DNA from: a virus
DNA length: 33,073 bases
Reading direction: 5' to 3' (one strand)
Virus record (IMG/VR): IMGVR_UViG_3300025011_000131
Span: 1 to 33,073 of that record
The position numbers and the translations under genes are program-made. The notes below the pieces were generated by a model. That model ran no database searches. It had not been told where the DNA came from and saw nothing but the letters and a program-made list of their open reading frames with translations. This document shows, one piece after another, positions 23,467-31,615 of the stretch (its first letter is position 1; each line of letters begins with the position of its first letter).

Positions 23467-24442
23467 TTATTATTTTATTCTCCTTTGAATTTAATTTTAT
23501 AGACAATATATTATCTATATTTTTAAACTCCCAAAAAGGAATACGTAACAATATTATATTATTCTTATTGCAATATATGTTTTTAATATTATCATTTATT
23601 TTAGTTTTAATAAATCCTTCTTCTCCACCATATATTTCAACTGGTTCAAAATGCTGTCTACCGTCAAATTCTATCAGAAATATTAATTTAGTTTTATTAT
23701 TATTTTGAAAAATAGCAAAATCAAATGGTAATGGATTTGTATTTCTACAATCATTAAACCAATATTGAGGTTCGTAATATATATTATTGTTATTTAAAAA
23801 TATTTGTATTTTCATTTCTCCAATGCTTTTTTCAGTAGAGCAATAAGGACAAGCAGTTTTACCATTTAATAAATTATATAAACTTGCTGGAAATGTATTT
23901 TTACATTTGTTATGTATATAAATACTTTGTTCTCTACTACCATTATATTCTCCGTATAATTCATATTCATTTCCATAAACATCTGTTAATTCTTGTTTAA
24001 CTCTACTTAATGATTTTTTAATATTGTTGCTACAATTACCACATTTTCTCTCAGAAAATAAATTAGTAATATTACATTTTAAAATATGACCACAAATTAA
24101 ACATTCTAAAATAAATACATTATTATGTTCTTTTTTTGTTTTAGTTATTATATCATTTTTATTAACCCATTTTAAATTTTTAATTTTACACTGGGTTTCT
24201 ATTTCTTCAATGGTATATTTCTTATTTAATTCAGACATATATAAATTCCTACATTCAGGACAACCAGCTTTTTTAAAATTATCATATAATACATCATATA
24301 TATGATTATTATTGCATTTTACTTTAAGCCATAATCTGTTTTTATTATTTTCATTAACTCTCCATATTTTTATAATTTCATATTCAGGTTTTATTTCTTT
24401 ACACTTTTTTATAATTTCTTCTGTATTTAATTTTCTTGACAT
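23459..24442 (-). CDS. zinc-finger homing endonuclease with Vsr-like nuclease domain
   Basis: Four CxxC pairs mark tandem treble-clef or ribbon modules (CPEC, CLIC, CGNC, CPYC, residues 61-201). The nuclease domain follows: SIGEMKIQIFLNNNNIYYEP, PLPFDFAIF (D241), FLIEFDGRQHF (E258, D260, H264) and KINDNIKNIY (D284), a PD-(D/E)XK/Vsr-like arrangement known in free-standing mobile endonucleases. It lies between the PhoH and metallophosphoesterase genes and slightly overlaps the latter, as expected of an insertion. The first codons contain a sequence complementary to the loop of the leader hairpin (24481-24505). Confidence 0.75.
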   Translation of the reverse strand: MSRKLNTEEIIKKCKEIKPEYEIIKIWRVNENNKNRLWLKVKCNNNHIYDVLYDNFKKAGCPECRNLYMSELNKKYTIEEIETQCKIKNLKWVNKNDIITKTKKEHNNVFILECLICGHILKCNITNLFSERKCGNCSNNIKKSLSRVKQELTDVYGNEYELYGEYNGSREQSIYIHNKCKNTFPASLYNLLNGKTACPYCSTEKSIGEMKIQIFLNNNNIYYEPQYWFNDCRNTNPLPFDFAIFQNNNKTKLIFLIEFDGRQHFEPVEIYGGEEGFIKTKINDNIKNIYCNKNNIILLRIPFWEFKNIDNILSIKLNSKENKIINV

Positions 24443-24536
24443 TATTATTTAATCATCTCCTTTATTTAACAAATAAAAAAGATGATAGAAATACAGTCTA
24501 TCATCAACTCCACACAGAGAAACGGTCTGAAGGAGT
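24421..24536 (-). promoter_or_regulatory. two-hairpin leader with terminator; loop pairs with early codons
   Basis: Minus strand: ACTCC/GGAGT (24536-24532/24511-24507) encloses a CAGA/TCTG hairpin (24529-24526/24518-24515). A 9-bp stem GATGATAGA/TCTATCATC (24505-24497/24489-24481) with a 7-nt loop CTGTATT follows and runs into TTTTTTATTT, a good terminator for the PhoH gene. The loop is complementary to AATACAG at 24427-24421, inside codons 6-8 of the endonuclease gene. Terminator role is strong; the pairing role is inferred. Confidence 0.6.
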
Positions 24537-24545
24537 AAAATTATA

Positions 24546-25775
24546 TTATAAATCTAATAAACTTGCTAATTGTGCAGTTTTACTTCTTTCCGTAATATTC
24601 AATTCAACACATCCAAATAATTCATTACCTTTTAAACAATTTATAATTTGTTTCAATCCTGAATTTCTTTCAAAAATAATATCGTCAACTTGTTTAAAAT
24701 CACCATTTATCCATAGTGTACTTCCTTCTGCTAAACGTCCAATAAGTAATTGAATATGTTCTTTAGTCATATTTTCTGCTTCGGAAACATAGATGATAGA
24801 GTTTTTAATATCTCTACCTCTAATAAATCCAAAATGTTGTAATTCAATTTTTCTTTGTTCTATCAACATTTTTAAACCATCTACACCACCGACATGATCC
24901 GCAAGGGGCATAGCGAATGGCAAAAGTTTCTCATTTAAATCGCCCTTGAGGAAACCAACTTCTTTGGAATTTTTTACACCATAATTATTTCTAATAAAAA
25001 TTATTTTATCATATATACCACGTTGAATTAAATTTAGAGCATGTGCAGACATAATTATGTCTTTACCTGATCCATACTTACCATATATACATTTCACAGT
25101 TATATTTTTATTTTGAAATAAATCAAATGCTAATTCTTGTTGTGTATTTCTAGGTTTTATTTTTCCTGTATACATATTATCAATTTGCTTATAAGAGATA
25201 GGTGAGAACCCTTTATTACATATGCATTTTTGCTTATCAACTATAACTCCGTCTTTATCCCTAATAATTAAATATTCATTATTTAACAATCCCCATCTAT
25301 TAGTAGGATTTTGATAATGTTCACTCATTTCCTCGTCTGATAAACAAACTTCTTTATATCCAGTATAAATTTCATCGCTCTTACCATCTTCAAATTCAAA
25401 CATTTTACATGGTAATCCTAATGCTTGTGCTTTGACAATTAAATTGTAATCATCTGAAATAAAAATAATATCATCATTATTAAAATAAACTTGATATGCC
25501 ATATTAAGAATTGCGTTATCATTTCCATGTTCTAAAAATCTACTTGTAATATCATAATCATATTTCATAATTACTTCTACATTATCAGCAGACTTTATAT
25601 CTTTGATTATTTTCCTTGCTTGATATGATATTCTTTCATCTCTTTTTAGTTTGTCTAATTCTTCAATTGAAACTATTGAGATATAGACCTTTTGGTAATC
25701 TTGAAGATTAAATTTTTGGTTTAGGAGTACATTCGTATCACAAAAAACTTTAAGTGTTTTTCGTTCTTCTTTCAT
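24546..25775 (-). CDS. phoH: PIN domain - PhoH ATPase fusion
   Basis: Numbered from the upstream Met (25784), the PIN nuclease domain (about 10-130) shows FCDTNVLL (D16), SIEELDKLK, GNDNAILNMA (D89) and FISDDYN (D111, D112). The PhoH domain carries Walker A GKYGSGKD (234-241), where Asp replaces the usual Thr/Ser after Lys, and a Walker B-like SIIYVSEAENMT with a following LIGRLAEGSTLWINGD. Such fusions act as RNA helicase-nucleases. It is a common host and phage gene type. ATG 25775 is preferred because the ribosome site AAAGGA is 9 bases away; the upstream ATG (25784) abuts it. Confidence 0.85.
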   Translation of the reverse strand: MKEERKTLKVFCDTNVLLNQKFNLQDYQKVYISIVSIEELDKLKRDERISYQARKIIKDIKSADNVEVIMKYDYDITSRFLEHGNDNAILNMAYQVYFNNDDIIFISDDYNLIVKAQALGLPCKMFEFEDGKSDEIYTGYKEVCLSDEEMSEHYQNPTNRWGLLNNEYLIIRDKDGVIVDKQKCICNKGFSPISYKQIDNMYTGKIKPRNTQQELAFDLFQNKNITVKCIYGKYGSGKDIIMSAHALNLIQRGIYDKIIFIRNNYGVKNSKEVGFLKGDLNEKLLPFAMPLADHVGGVDGLKMLIEQRKIELQHFGFIRGRDIKNSIIYVSEAENMTKEHIQLLIGRLAEGSTLWINGDFKQVDDIIFERNSGLKQIINCLKGNELFGCVELNITERSKTAQLASLLDL

Positions 25776-25832
25776 AAATTTCATTCCTTTACAGAAAATT
25801 TTTTGTTGCTTACTAAGTATTTAATTTATTAC

Positions 25833-26024
25833 TTATAAACTATCATTCTTCTTATATATCTCTCTTTTAATTATATCTACCATAAAATCTGGTACTGTAG
25901 GTTTTTTCCTACGTGATTTCTTGCCTCTTCCAATGGTAGTCAAGTCAGGGTACTTTCCCCTTTCCATTTTTAAAATTTTTTTAGATATTAACCATTCTTT
26001 TTCTTGTTGACTGATTTGTTTCAA
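25833..26024 (-). CDS. small basic protein, 63 aa
   Basis: The protein is Lys/Arg-rich (KERGKYPDL-like segment, then IGRGKKSRRKKP) and ends with helical VPDFMVDIIKREIY. A nucleic-acid-binding role is plausible. The only start in frame is TTG at 26024, because a TAA lies two codons upstream; the AAAAGGAG site is about 13 bases away. It precedes the PhoH gene closely and likely shares its transcript. No family recognised. Confidence 0.5.
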   Translation of the reverse strand: MKQISQQEKEWLISKKILKMERGKYPDLTTIGRGKKSRRKKPTVPDFMVDIIKREIYKKNDSL

Positions 26025-26119
26025 TGTTTAAATTAATTCTCCTTTTATATTTTATTTTATTTAGTTTTTGTTTATTTAAAAAGAAACGAAAATAGAAAAC
26101 GAATGAGGAAATTAAAAAA

Positions 26120-26172
26120 GAGAGTAGGACGCATCCTAACTCTCTAAGGTGTAGTCCGAAGACAACCACCGC
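26120..26172 (-). ncRNA. two-hairpin small RNA or leader ending in a terminator
   Basis: Minus strand: hairpin 1 has GGTG/CACC at its base (26170-26167/26151-26148) and a TTCG tetraloop closed by GTC/GAC. Hairpin 2, GAGAGT/ACTCTC plus TCCT/AGGA around a GCGT-type loop (26144-26120), is followed by TTTTTT. The very stable UUCG-type loop and terminal T-run mark a finished RNA 3' end, either the RNA polymerase gene's terminator or an independent small RNA. The rest of 26173-26296 is extremely AT-rich and holds only promoter-like matches. Confidence 0.6.
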
Positions 26173-26193
26173 AATTATTAAAAATATATTACT

Positions 26194-26256
26194 ATTATAT
26201 TCATATACTAGAATTTAATAAATATTTATATAATGTTAAAAAACCTTTAAAATCAA
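26194..26256 (-). promoter_or_regulatory. candidate promoters upstream of the two-hairpin RNA
   Basis: Two overlapping candidates on the minus strand: TTGATT (26256-26251) with TATATA 18 bases on (26232-26227), and a perfect TATAAT (26199-26194) with a poor -35. Either would transcribe the hairpin RNA and, on read-through, the small basic and PhoH genes. Composition here makes false matches likely. Confidence 0.3.
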
Positions 26257-26296
26257 TACTTTACGATATATAAAAATTATTCATTTTTAAAAAGTT

Positions 26297-28984
26297 TTAC
26301 TTATTATCATTTTTTATAATATTTTTTTTATAATAATGACCAAAAATATTATAATCCCAATCTTTATTTTCAGGTACTTCAATTAAAATTTTATCTTCAG
26401 AAATATCTTTGTTTTTGAAACATTTAAGTACCTCTAATTTATTAGATAAAAATAAAAGATTAAGACATATAATAGAATATTTAGAAAATCCATAATCATC
26501 TTTTATTACTTTAAAACATCTGCGTAATACATTTAAAATTGTTCTTAAATGTATATTATATTGGTTTAATTTTTTTATTGCTTTTTCTTTTTCTCTTCTC
26601 CTAATAATACTTTTTACCATATCAGTTAAATCGCAATCTTTAGTATTTAGTCCATTGATAGTTTTTCCACATTTACTAATTATATCATAAATAATTTTAA
26701 TTTGTTTCGGATTAAAATTACCTACTTCTTTTGGACTAATTAATAAGTCTTTAAATTCTATATTTTTACTTTTATTTATATTATCAAAAATTATAATTTC
26801 TTGCAATATATCCATAGGAGTATTGAATTTTTCAAAAACTCTATATTCATTTGATTTAAATATCATTGAAAAAAAAGTTGGCACAATCATTTTATCTACC
26901 ATATTACCAAAACAATCTGTATCTAAAATACACTTAATATATTTATTATTTTTTATTATATTTAATTCTTTACTCATATTAACATTATCAAAAACTTTTT
27001 TGCTTTTATCTATTTCAATTTGAGATAAAGATGATAATCTACTGCTTAATTGATATAATTCATTTAATTTATCATTAGGTTCTTTATTAAAGATTGCATC
27101 ATTCATATAAGAATTTACAACTTGTGATAAATTAACAATTTTCCCTATATAATTATTACTTAATATAATATCTAATTCTTGTAATTCTTTCATATTATAT
27201 TTTCTTGATTTTGATTCACCTTTGACCATATTTATAGGGGTCGTAAAATTTTCTTCACAATATTTTGCTTTGTCAATTAAATGAGGAAGAAGTAGAATTG
27301 TGTCGGAATCAGTATCACACCCCTGTAAACGATCTGGAGCATCATTATCAAAAAAATTAATTGCACAAATATTATCTGAAAAATTAAACCAAGTGTCATA
27401 TTCTTTATGATATACATTTTTTGTGTGCATAACATTACCAGAATTTATATGTGGATTCCTAGAAGCACAAAACTCTTGTTTATTTTTATAATATGGACAA
27501 TATATTTCTCTTCCTTCCATTATTGAAATATTTACATATTTTCCAATAGAAGATAATAACATTTCATATGGGTTTGAAAACAAAGTTACATATTTAGTAT
27601 CTTTTAGTCTTATTTTGCCCAATTTTAAATATTTAATATAATTATTAATTAAATCTAATCTTAATTTTTTAAACTTCTTAGTTTGCATTATATCTGAATT
27701 AACCAATAATAAACTATTTATTAAATCAATAGTATCATACGAAGAAATATTCTCTTTATCAATACTATCATGAAATAAATAATTTAATTTATAATCTCTT
27801 ATAAGATAATTATAAAAAACAGTATCATCATTTTTTAACAAATTAACATATTCTCTTTCATCTTTAGTTAATTCTAATAAATCTTCCTTATTTAAATTTG
27901 GAATACTATTTAATAATTGATATGTAGTTCTATTATATGTACCAAAATTTGTATCTTTGTCACATTTGACCACACCAAAAGTAGAATCAACATTATTTAT
28001 CCAATAATCATAACATTCTTTTTTTGTTCCTGAACCAATTTTATAAGCAAACTTTAAAAATTTTAACGAATTAGGAGTAGTAACTAATTTTATCTTATCA
28101 GCATCATATGTATTGCCAAACATATCTTTTAATTTTATTATTTCATTTTTTTTAAACCATACCTGTAATTTAGTATTAAATGCACAACATTTAAACATAT
28201 CACTTCTTAAAAGCATAAAACCTTTATCACTTTTATTATAGTTTACAAACACTGATTCATCTAGCAAACCTTGACCATCTGTAAGACAATTATTTAATAT
28301 TATTTCTTCATCATTTGTATCTATTTTACCATCTATTTCCTTAGTTACACTTGCAGTAACTTTAAATTTTTTACCATAAATATCATCAATTAATAAAATT
28401 TCTGTTTTAGGATTTAAATTAATGATAAATTCAATATTACTTGAAATTAATGATTCGTAAGCTAATAAAGAAGTTAAATCAACTTCTTCGTCTTTTTCAA
28501 ATTTTAATCCTAATCTACTTTTATTCAATAGTTTTTCTTTCATATTTTCTTGAATAAACAATGCAAAACCATTTTTTGCTTTACCAGAACCCCTTTTAAA
28601 AAATACATATTTAATATTGTCTATCTCAAATCCATTATTGTATAAATAACCTCTTATTTTCTTTTTCGTTGCTAATGTTAATCTTTTCCCTTTCTGTTCT
28701 TCACCATTTTTATCTATCCATATTTTTTCTTCGTCCCAAATGGTATAATTTTTATCGAAAGTAACATTAATTATTTTCCTTGTATATTGCTTATCATTTA
28801 AAATATAAAATGTCCCGCTAGAAAACATTTTATCAATTCTAATTGTTTCCAAACTATAAGGAATAGTAGCAGAAAATAGTTTATTTCTATCTCTACTTTT
28901 AGATGTAGTTTTTTTACCTTCTTGTATATCTTTATATATGTATGCTGCTTCAAGATTCATTATATATGTATTTTCAGTTTTCAA
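26297..28984 (-). CDS. YonO/QDE-1-like single-subunit RNA polymerase
   Basis: At about 895 aa it matches the length of SPbeta YonO, a DNA-dependent RNA polymerase of the two-barrel family shared with eukaryotic RNA-dependent RNA polymerases. Numbered from the upstream GTG (28993): CLTDGQGLLD (236-245), GFMLLRSDMFKCCAFN (first barrel region), LFSNPYEMLLSSIGKY (471-486), ASRNPHINSGN (510-520) and the metal-binding loop GCDTDSD with D560, D562 and D564. The family signature is DxDGD; here Ser replaces Gly. It probably transcribes phage genes, as YonO does for SPbeta late genes. TTG 28984 is 8 bases from AGGAGG; the upstream GTG overlaps that site. Confidence 0.75.
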   Translation of the reverse strand: MKTENTYIMNLEAAYIYKDIQEGKKTTSKSRDRNKLFSATIPYSLETIRIDKMFSSGTFYILNDKQYTRKIINVTFDKNYTIWDEEKIWIDKNGEEQKGKRLTLATKKKIRGYLYNNGFEIDNIKYVFFKRGSGKAKNGFALFIQENMKEKLLNKSRLGLKFEKDEEVDLTSLLAYESLISSNIEFIINLNPKTEILLIDDIYGKKFKVTASVTKEIDGKIDTNDEEIILNNCLTDGQGLLDESVFVNYNKSDKGFMLLRSDMFKCCAFNTKLQVWFKKNEIIKLKDMFGNTYDADKIKLVTTPNSLKFLKFAYKIGSGTKKECYDYWINNVDSTFGVVKCDKDTNFGTYNRTTYQLLNSIPNLNKEDLLELTKDEREYVNLLKNDDTVFYNYLIRDYKLNYLFHDSIDKENISSYDTIDLINSLLLVNSDIMQTKKFKKLRLDLINNYIKYLKLGKIRLKDTKYVTLFSNPYEMLLSSIGKYVNISIMEGREIYCPYYKNKQEFCASRNPHINSGNVMHTKNVYHKEYDTWFNFSDNICAINFFDNDAPDRLQGCDTDSDTILLLPHLIDKAKYCEENFTTPINMVKGESKSRKYNMKELQELDIILSNNYIGKIVNLSQVVNSYMNDAIFNKEPNDKLNELYQLSSRLSSLSQIEIDKSKKVFDNVNMSKELNIIKNNKYIKCILDTDCFGNMVDKMIVPTFFSMIFKSNEYRVFEKFNTPMDILQEIIIFDNINKSKNIEFKDLLISPKEVGNFNPKQIKIIYDIISKCGKTINGLNTKDCDLTDMVKSIIRRREKEKAIKKLNQYNIHLRTILNVLRRCFKVIKDDYGFSKYSIICLNLLFLSNKLEVLKCFKNKDISEDKILIEVPENKDWDYNIFGHYYKKNIIKNDNK

Positions 28985-28996
28985 AATTATCACCTC

Positions 28997-29725
28997 CTAA
29001 CTAATTAAAGAATTATAATCTTCTTTATAATACCATAAAAATCCTTTGTGCTGATGACTACCATTTTTATATTTACCTTTACAAGCATATATTATAGAAG
29101 ATGAATTAAAGCCAAATTTATCTGTATCTCTTATAGCATTATATTCTTTAATTATTTTACCATATAAATCCAATTGAATAATAGGTTTCATTAAATGTGA
29201 AACATCATTCTTATATGTATTAGGTTTAATTAAAAGATCTGCTTGAATTGCACTGGAAATAGCAACTCTAGTTATTTTTAATATTTCTGCAATATTTTTA
29301 ATTGTGTACCCATCATCCAATAATTTTTGTGCCTCTAAAATAGACCAATTTCTAGATGTTGATTTTCCCGTCAAATCAATCCATTCTGGTATCCTATCAA
29401 TATCAGGGAAAAATATATTTATCATTTCTAAAATTGTATATTTTCTTATATCTAATTGATAATGCTTATACCCATTATTTTCCCAATATTCTTTTTTTAT
29501 TTTATCTTTTTCTTTTTGTTTTTTATTATCATGAAAATTAGATTGAATTTCTACTGATATTTTTAATTCATGATCTACTATATCAGTTTCAAGAGGTCTT
29601 TTGGTTTTAAAATTAATACAACTTGGGTCTTCCCATACTGCATTTGGATTATAATATTTCCATATTTGTTTTAAAACTGTTGCATGTAAACTTTCTATTT
29701 GTTTATTTCTACAACTATTACACAT
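28997..29725 (-). CDS. C-terminal part of a frameshifted homing endonuclease
   Basis: This frame stays open upstream through two further cysteine modules to about 30002, so it is the tail of the gene starting at 30680. Numbered from Met 29725: a Vsr-like nuclease (TDIVDHELKISVEIQSNFHD with D48, E59, H65, D66, then YWENNGYKHYQLDIRKY), a helix-turn-helix (about 125-160, DDGYTIKNIAEILKITRVAI) and a NUMOD1 module (about 178-236, PIIQLDLYGKIIKEYNAI ending GFLWYY). Gene order suggests insertion next to the RNA polymerase gene, 12 bases away. Met 29725 has no obvious ribosome site, so independent translation is doubtful. Confidence 0.7.
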   Translation of the reverse strand: MCNSCRNKQIESLHATVLKQIWKYYNPNAVWEDPSCINFKTKRPLETDIVDHELKISVEIQSNFHDNKKQKEKDKIKKEYWENNGYKHYQLDIRKYTILEMINIFFPDIDRIPEWIDLTGKSTSRNWSILEAQKLLDDGYTIKNIAEILKITRVAISSAIQADLLIKPNTYKNDVSHLMKPIIQLDLYGKIIKEYNAIRDTDKFGFNSSSIIYACKGKYKNGSHQHKGFLWYYKEDYNSLIS

Positions 29726-29996
29726 TTTTTGTCCACTTAATATTGCGTTAGGAGTTACTAACCAATCCTCTCTTTTACATATAGTACATTGATGATATAT
29801 AGGTGTATGACAACCATTATATTTGTCTATTACTTTAATCGGTATATCTAATAAATTTATTTCATTAATATATTCTTCATGTGTCTTTAATTTAGTTTTA
29901 CTACATTCAGAACATCTTTTTGTTTTTTTATTAATAATACTGGATGGTATAACATTGAATGGTTTTCCACAATCAGGACATTTATGTAAAATTTTA

Positions 29997-30680
29997 TTAC
30001 CCCATTCCTTTATATATTCCTATAACTTCAATATTAATATTATTATCATTTAATAAATTTAAGTAATCTTCATGAGTATACATTGCATTTTTACTACAAC
30101 GTGAACACATTTTTACACCTTTTAATATATCGCATGGTGCAATCATCCATTTATTTTTACATATTGGACATTCATGAGAAATTTTTGTTTTATAATTTAT
30201 GTATTTATCAATAACACATATATTTATATTTAATTCTTTTAATAAATTCAAATAATCTTTATGAGTTCTTGTTGTTTTTTCTTTTCCTCTTTTTTGACCA
30301 CATTTACTACAACCTTTTGTTTTTTTATTTAATATTGTATGTGGTGCTACCACCCAATCATTTTTACAAAATGGGCATTTATGCAATATAGGAGTGTGTG
30401 CATCAATATATTCATCAACTACCTCTATTTCAGTATTTATATTATTAACTTCTAATATATATTCTTCTTGAGTTTTTTTATAATTTCCATAACATTTTTT
30501 ACATTTAGTTGCTTTGCCTGATAATACATCCGTTGGTCTAACTAACCAATCTTCTTTACATATTGGACACTTATGTTTTATAGATGTAGATAAATTTATA
30601 TATTTTTCTATAACATCTATATCACAATTTATTATTTTAACTTCCAAACAATATTCTTCATGTGTTTTTTTTCTAGGCAA
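29997..30680 (-). CDS. N-terminal part of a frameshifted zinc-module homing endonuclease
   Basis: Three complete modules of about 65-70 residues each contain HEEY or EDY, a short IDKY segment, a CPxC knuckle and a second CxxC (about 38-63, 102-127, 171-195). A fourth begins (THEDYLNLLNDNNINIEVIG) but the frame ends at GMG-stop inside a run of four G bases (30003-30000). Reading +1 there restores KILHKCPDCGKPF and continues into 28997-29725. The start is TTG 30680 with AAAGGAGG 9 bases upstream. The intact protein would be about 560 aa. The modules presumably read DNA sequence around the cut site. Confidence 0.7.
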   Translation of the reverse strand: MPRKKTHEEYCLEVKIINCDIDVIEKYINLSTSIKHKCPICKEDWLVRPTDVLSGKATKCKKCYGNYKKTQEEYILEVNNINTEIEVVDEYIDAHTPILHKCPFCKNDWVVAPHTILNKKTKGCSKCGQKRGKEKTTRTHKDYLNLLKELNINICVIDKYINYKTKISHECPICKNKWMIAPCDILKGVKMCSRCSKNAMYTHEDYLNLLNDNNINIEVIGIYKGMG

Positions 30681-30715
30681 TAAATATATCCTCCTTTATA
30701 TTATTTAATATTTAA

Positions 30716-30763
30716 AATATTGATTAGTACAAGGTGAAGGTAAATCATATACTAATCAATATT
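30716..30763 (-). terminator. terminator between the 30802 gene and the endonuclease
   Basis: A perfect 14-bp stem AATATTGATTAGTA/TACTAATCAATATT (30716-30729/30750-30763) with a 20-nt loop; on the minus strand it runs into TTTTAAATATT. It likely terminates the upstream unknown operon. It also forms the leader of the endonuclease gene, though I find no loop complement downstream longer than about 5 bases. Confidence 0.7.
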
Positions 30764-30801
30764 ATTTTATTCAACTAATAAATTTACAAACTAATCAACT
30801 T

Positions 30802-31578
30802 TTATTCTTCATTTACTAAACCCTCAAACACATACCTAGCACCAGCAAAACCTTCATCAATCATTTCTCCATGACCACTACCATCTTCATTTCTAACATC
30901 TTTATATAATGTATAACTTGCTTCCCAACCTTTACTATCTTGCCAATTAATATTATACCTAACCGTAAAATCCTCATCATTTTCATTCTTAATATATACT
31001 CGTTTACTTGGTTCAGCATCAATTAACATAATTCTACCAATCAAACCATATTTATCTCTATCATCTAAATTATGTATTACTTGCTTTACAAATTCAGGAT
31101 AACCATACCCATCATAATATTCATCAAAATCATTTGTAGTTACAATATTAAATCCAATGTAATACTCACAATCCTCACATTCTCTATCTGAACAATCCAA
31201 TTCTCCTAATTCACCATCATATCCACAAAAACTATTATCATCTTCACTAAAAAATTCATCTAATATACCTTGATAAACTCCTTCATTATCACTATTATCA
31301 TTAATTCTGCATAAACAACTTACTCTAGCACCATCTATAAAATAACTCATATCTTCAATTATTCTATTAATTTCCCATTCAATACTTTCACAATAATAAC
31401 CAACAATATGATCTACTAATCCATAGTTAGGAGGATTCCAGAATGATTGTACAAAGAATTTATCCTTTACAGATTTAGATTCTTTGTTTTCTGAGAATAG
31501 AAACTTAAATTCACCTAGTTCTTCAAGATTAATTTCATAAAATGTACCTTGGATTATACTTGCTTGTGCTTTTTTCAT
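30802..31578 (-). CDS. hypothetical protein with acidic Cys cluster, 258 aa
   Basis: From the preferred start (ATG 31578, AAAGGAG 9 bases upstream) it reads MKKAQASIIQGTFYEINLEE. A longer frame begins at 31686 but runs into the neighbouring gene without a ribosome site. The middle (about 115-145) is strongly acidic with five cysteines in GELGELDCSDRECEDCEYY, reminiscent of the Cys/Asp/Glu protein at 20796-21539. Repeated DG and GY motifs and conserved aromatics (FWNPPNYGLVDH) suggest a folded cytoplasmic protein. No family recognised; an early-region function is possible. Confidence 0.55.
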   Translation of the reverse strand: MKKAQASIIQGTFYEINLEELGEFKFLFSENKESKSVKDKFFVQSFWNPPNYGLVDHIVGYYCESIEWEINRIIEDMSYFIDGARVSCLCRINDNSDNEGVYQGILDEFFSEDDNSFCGYDGELGELDCSDRECEDCEYYIGFNIVTTNDFDEYYDGYGYPEFVKQVIHNLDDRDKYGLIGRIMLIDAEPSKRVYIKNENDEDFTVRYNINWQDSKGWEASYTLYKDVRNEDGSGHGEMIDEGFAGARYVFEGLVNEE

Positions 31579-31615
31579 AATATCATTCTCCTTTGTTTTA
31601 TAATTATTTTTATAT

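Noticed and set aside
25981-26169. A 62-codon minus-strand frame with a hydrophobic N-terminus
   Set aside because: It runs through the terminator hairpin, has no ribosome site and overlaps the start of the better-supported small basic protein in another frame.
26148-26172. T-box antiterminator or tRNA-like element
   Set aside because: GCGGTGG slightly recalls T-box sequence, but the conserved T-box order and a specifier stem are absent, and no cloverleaf can be drawn.
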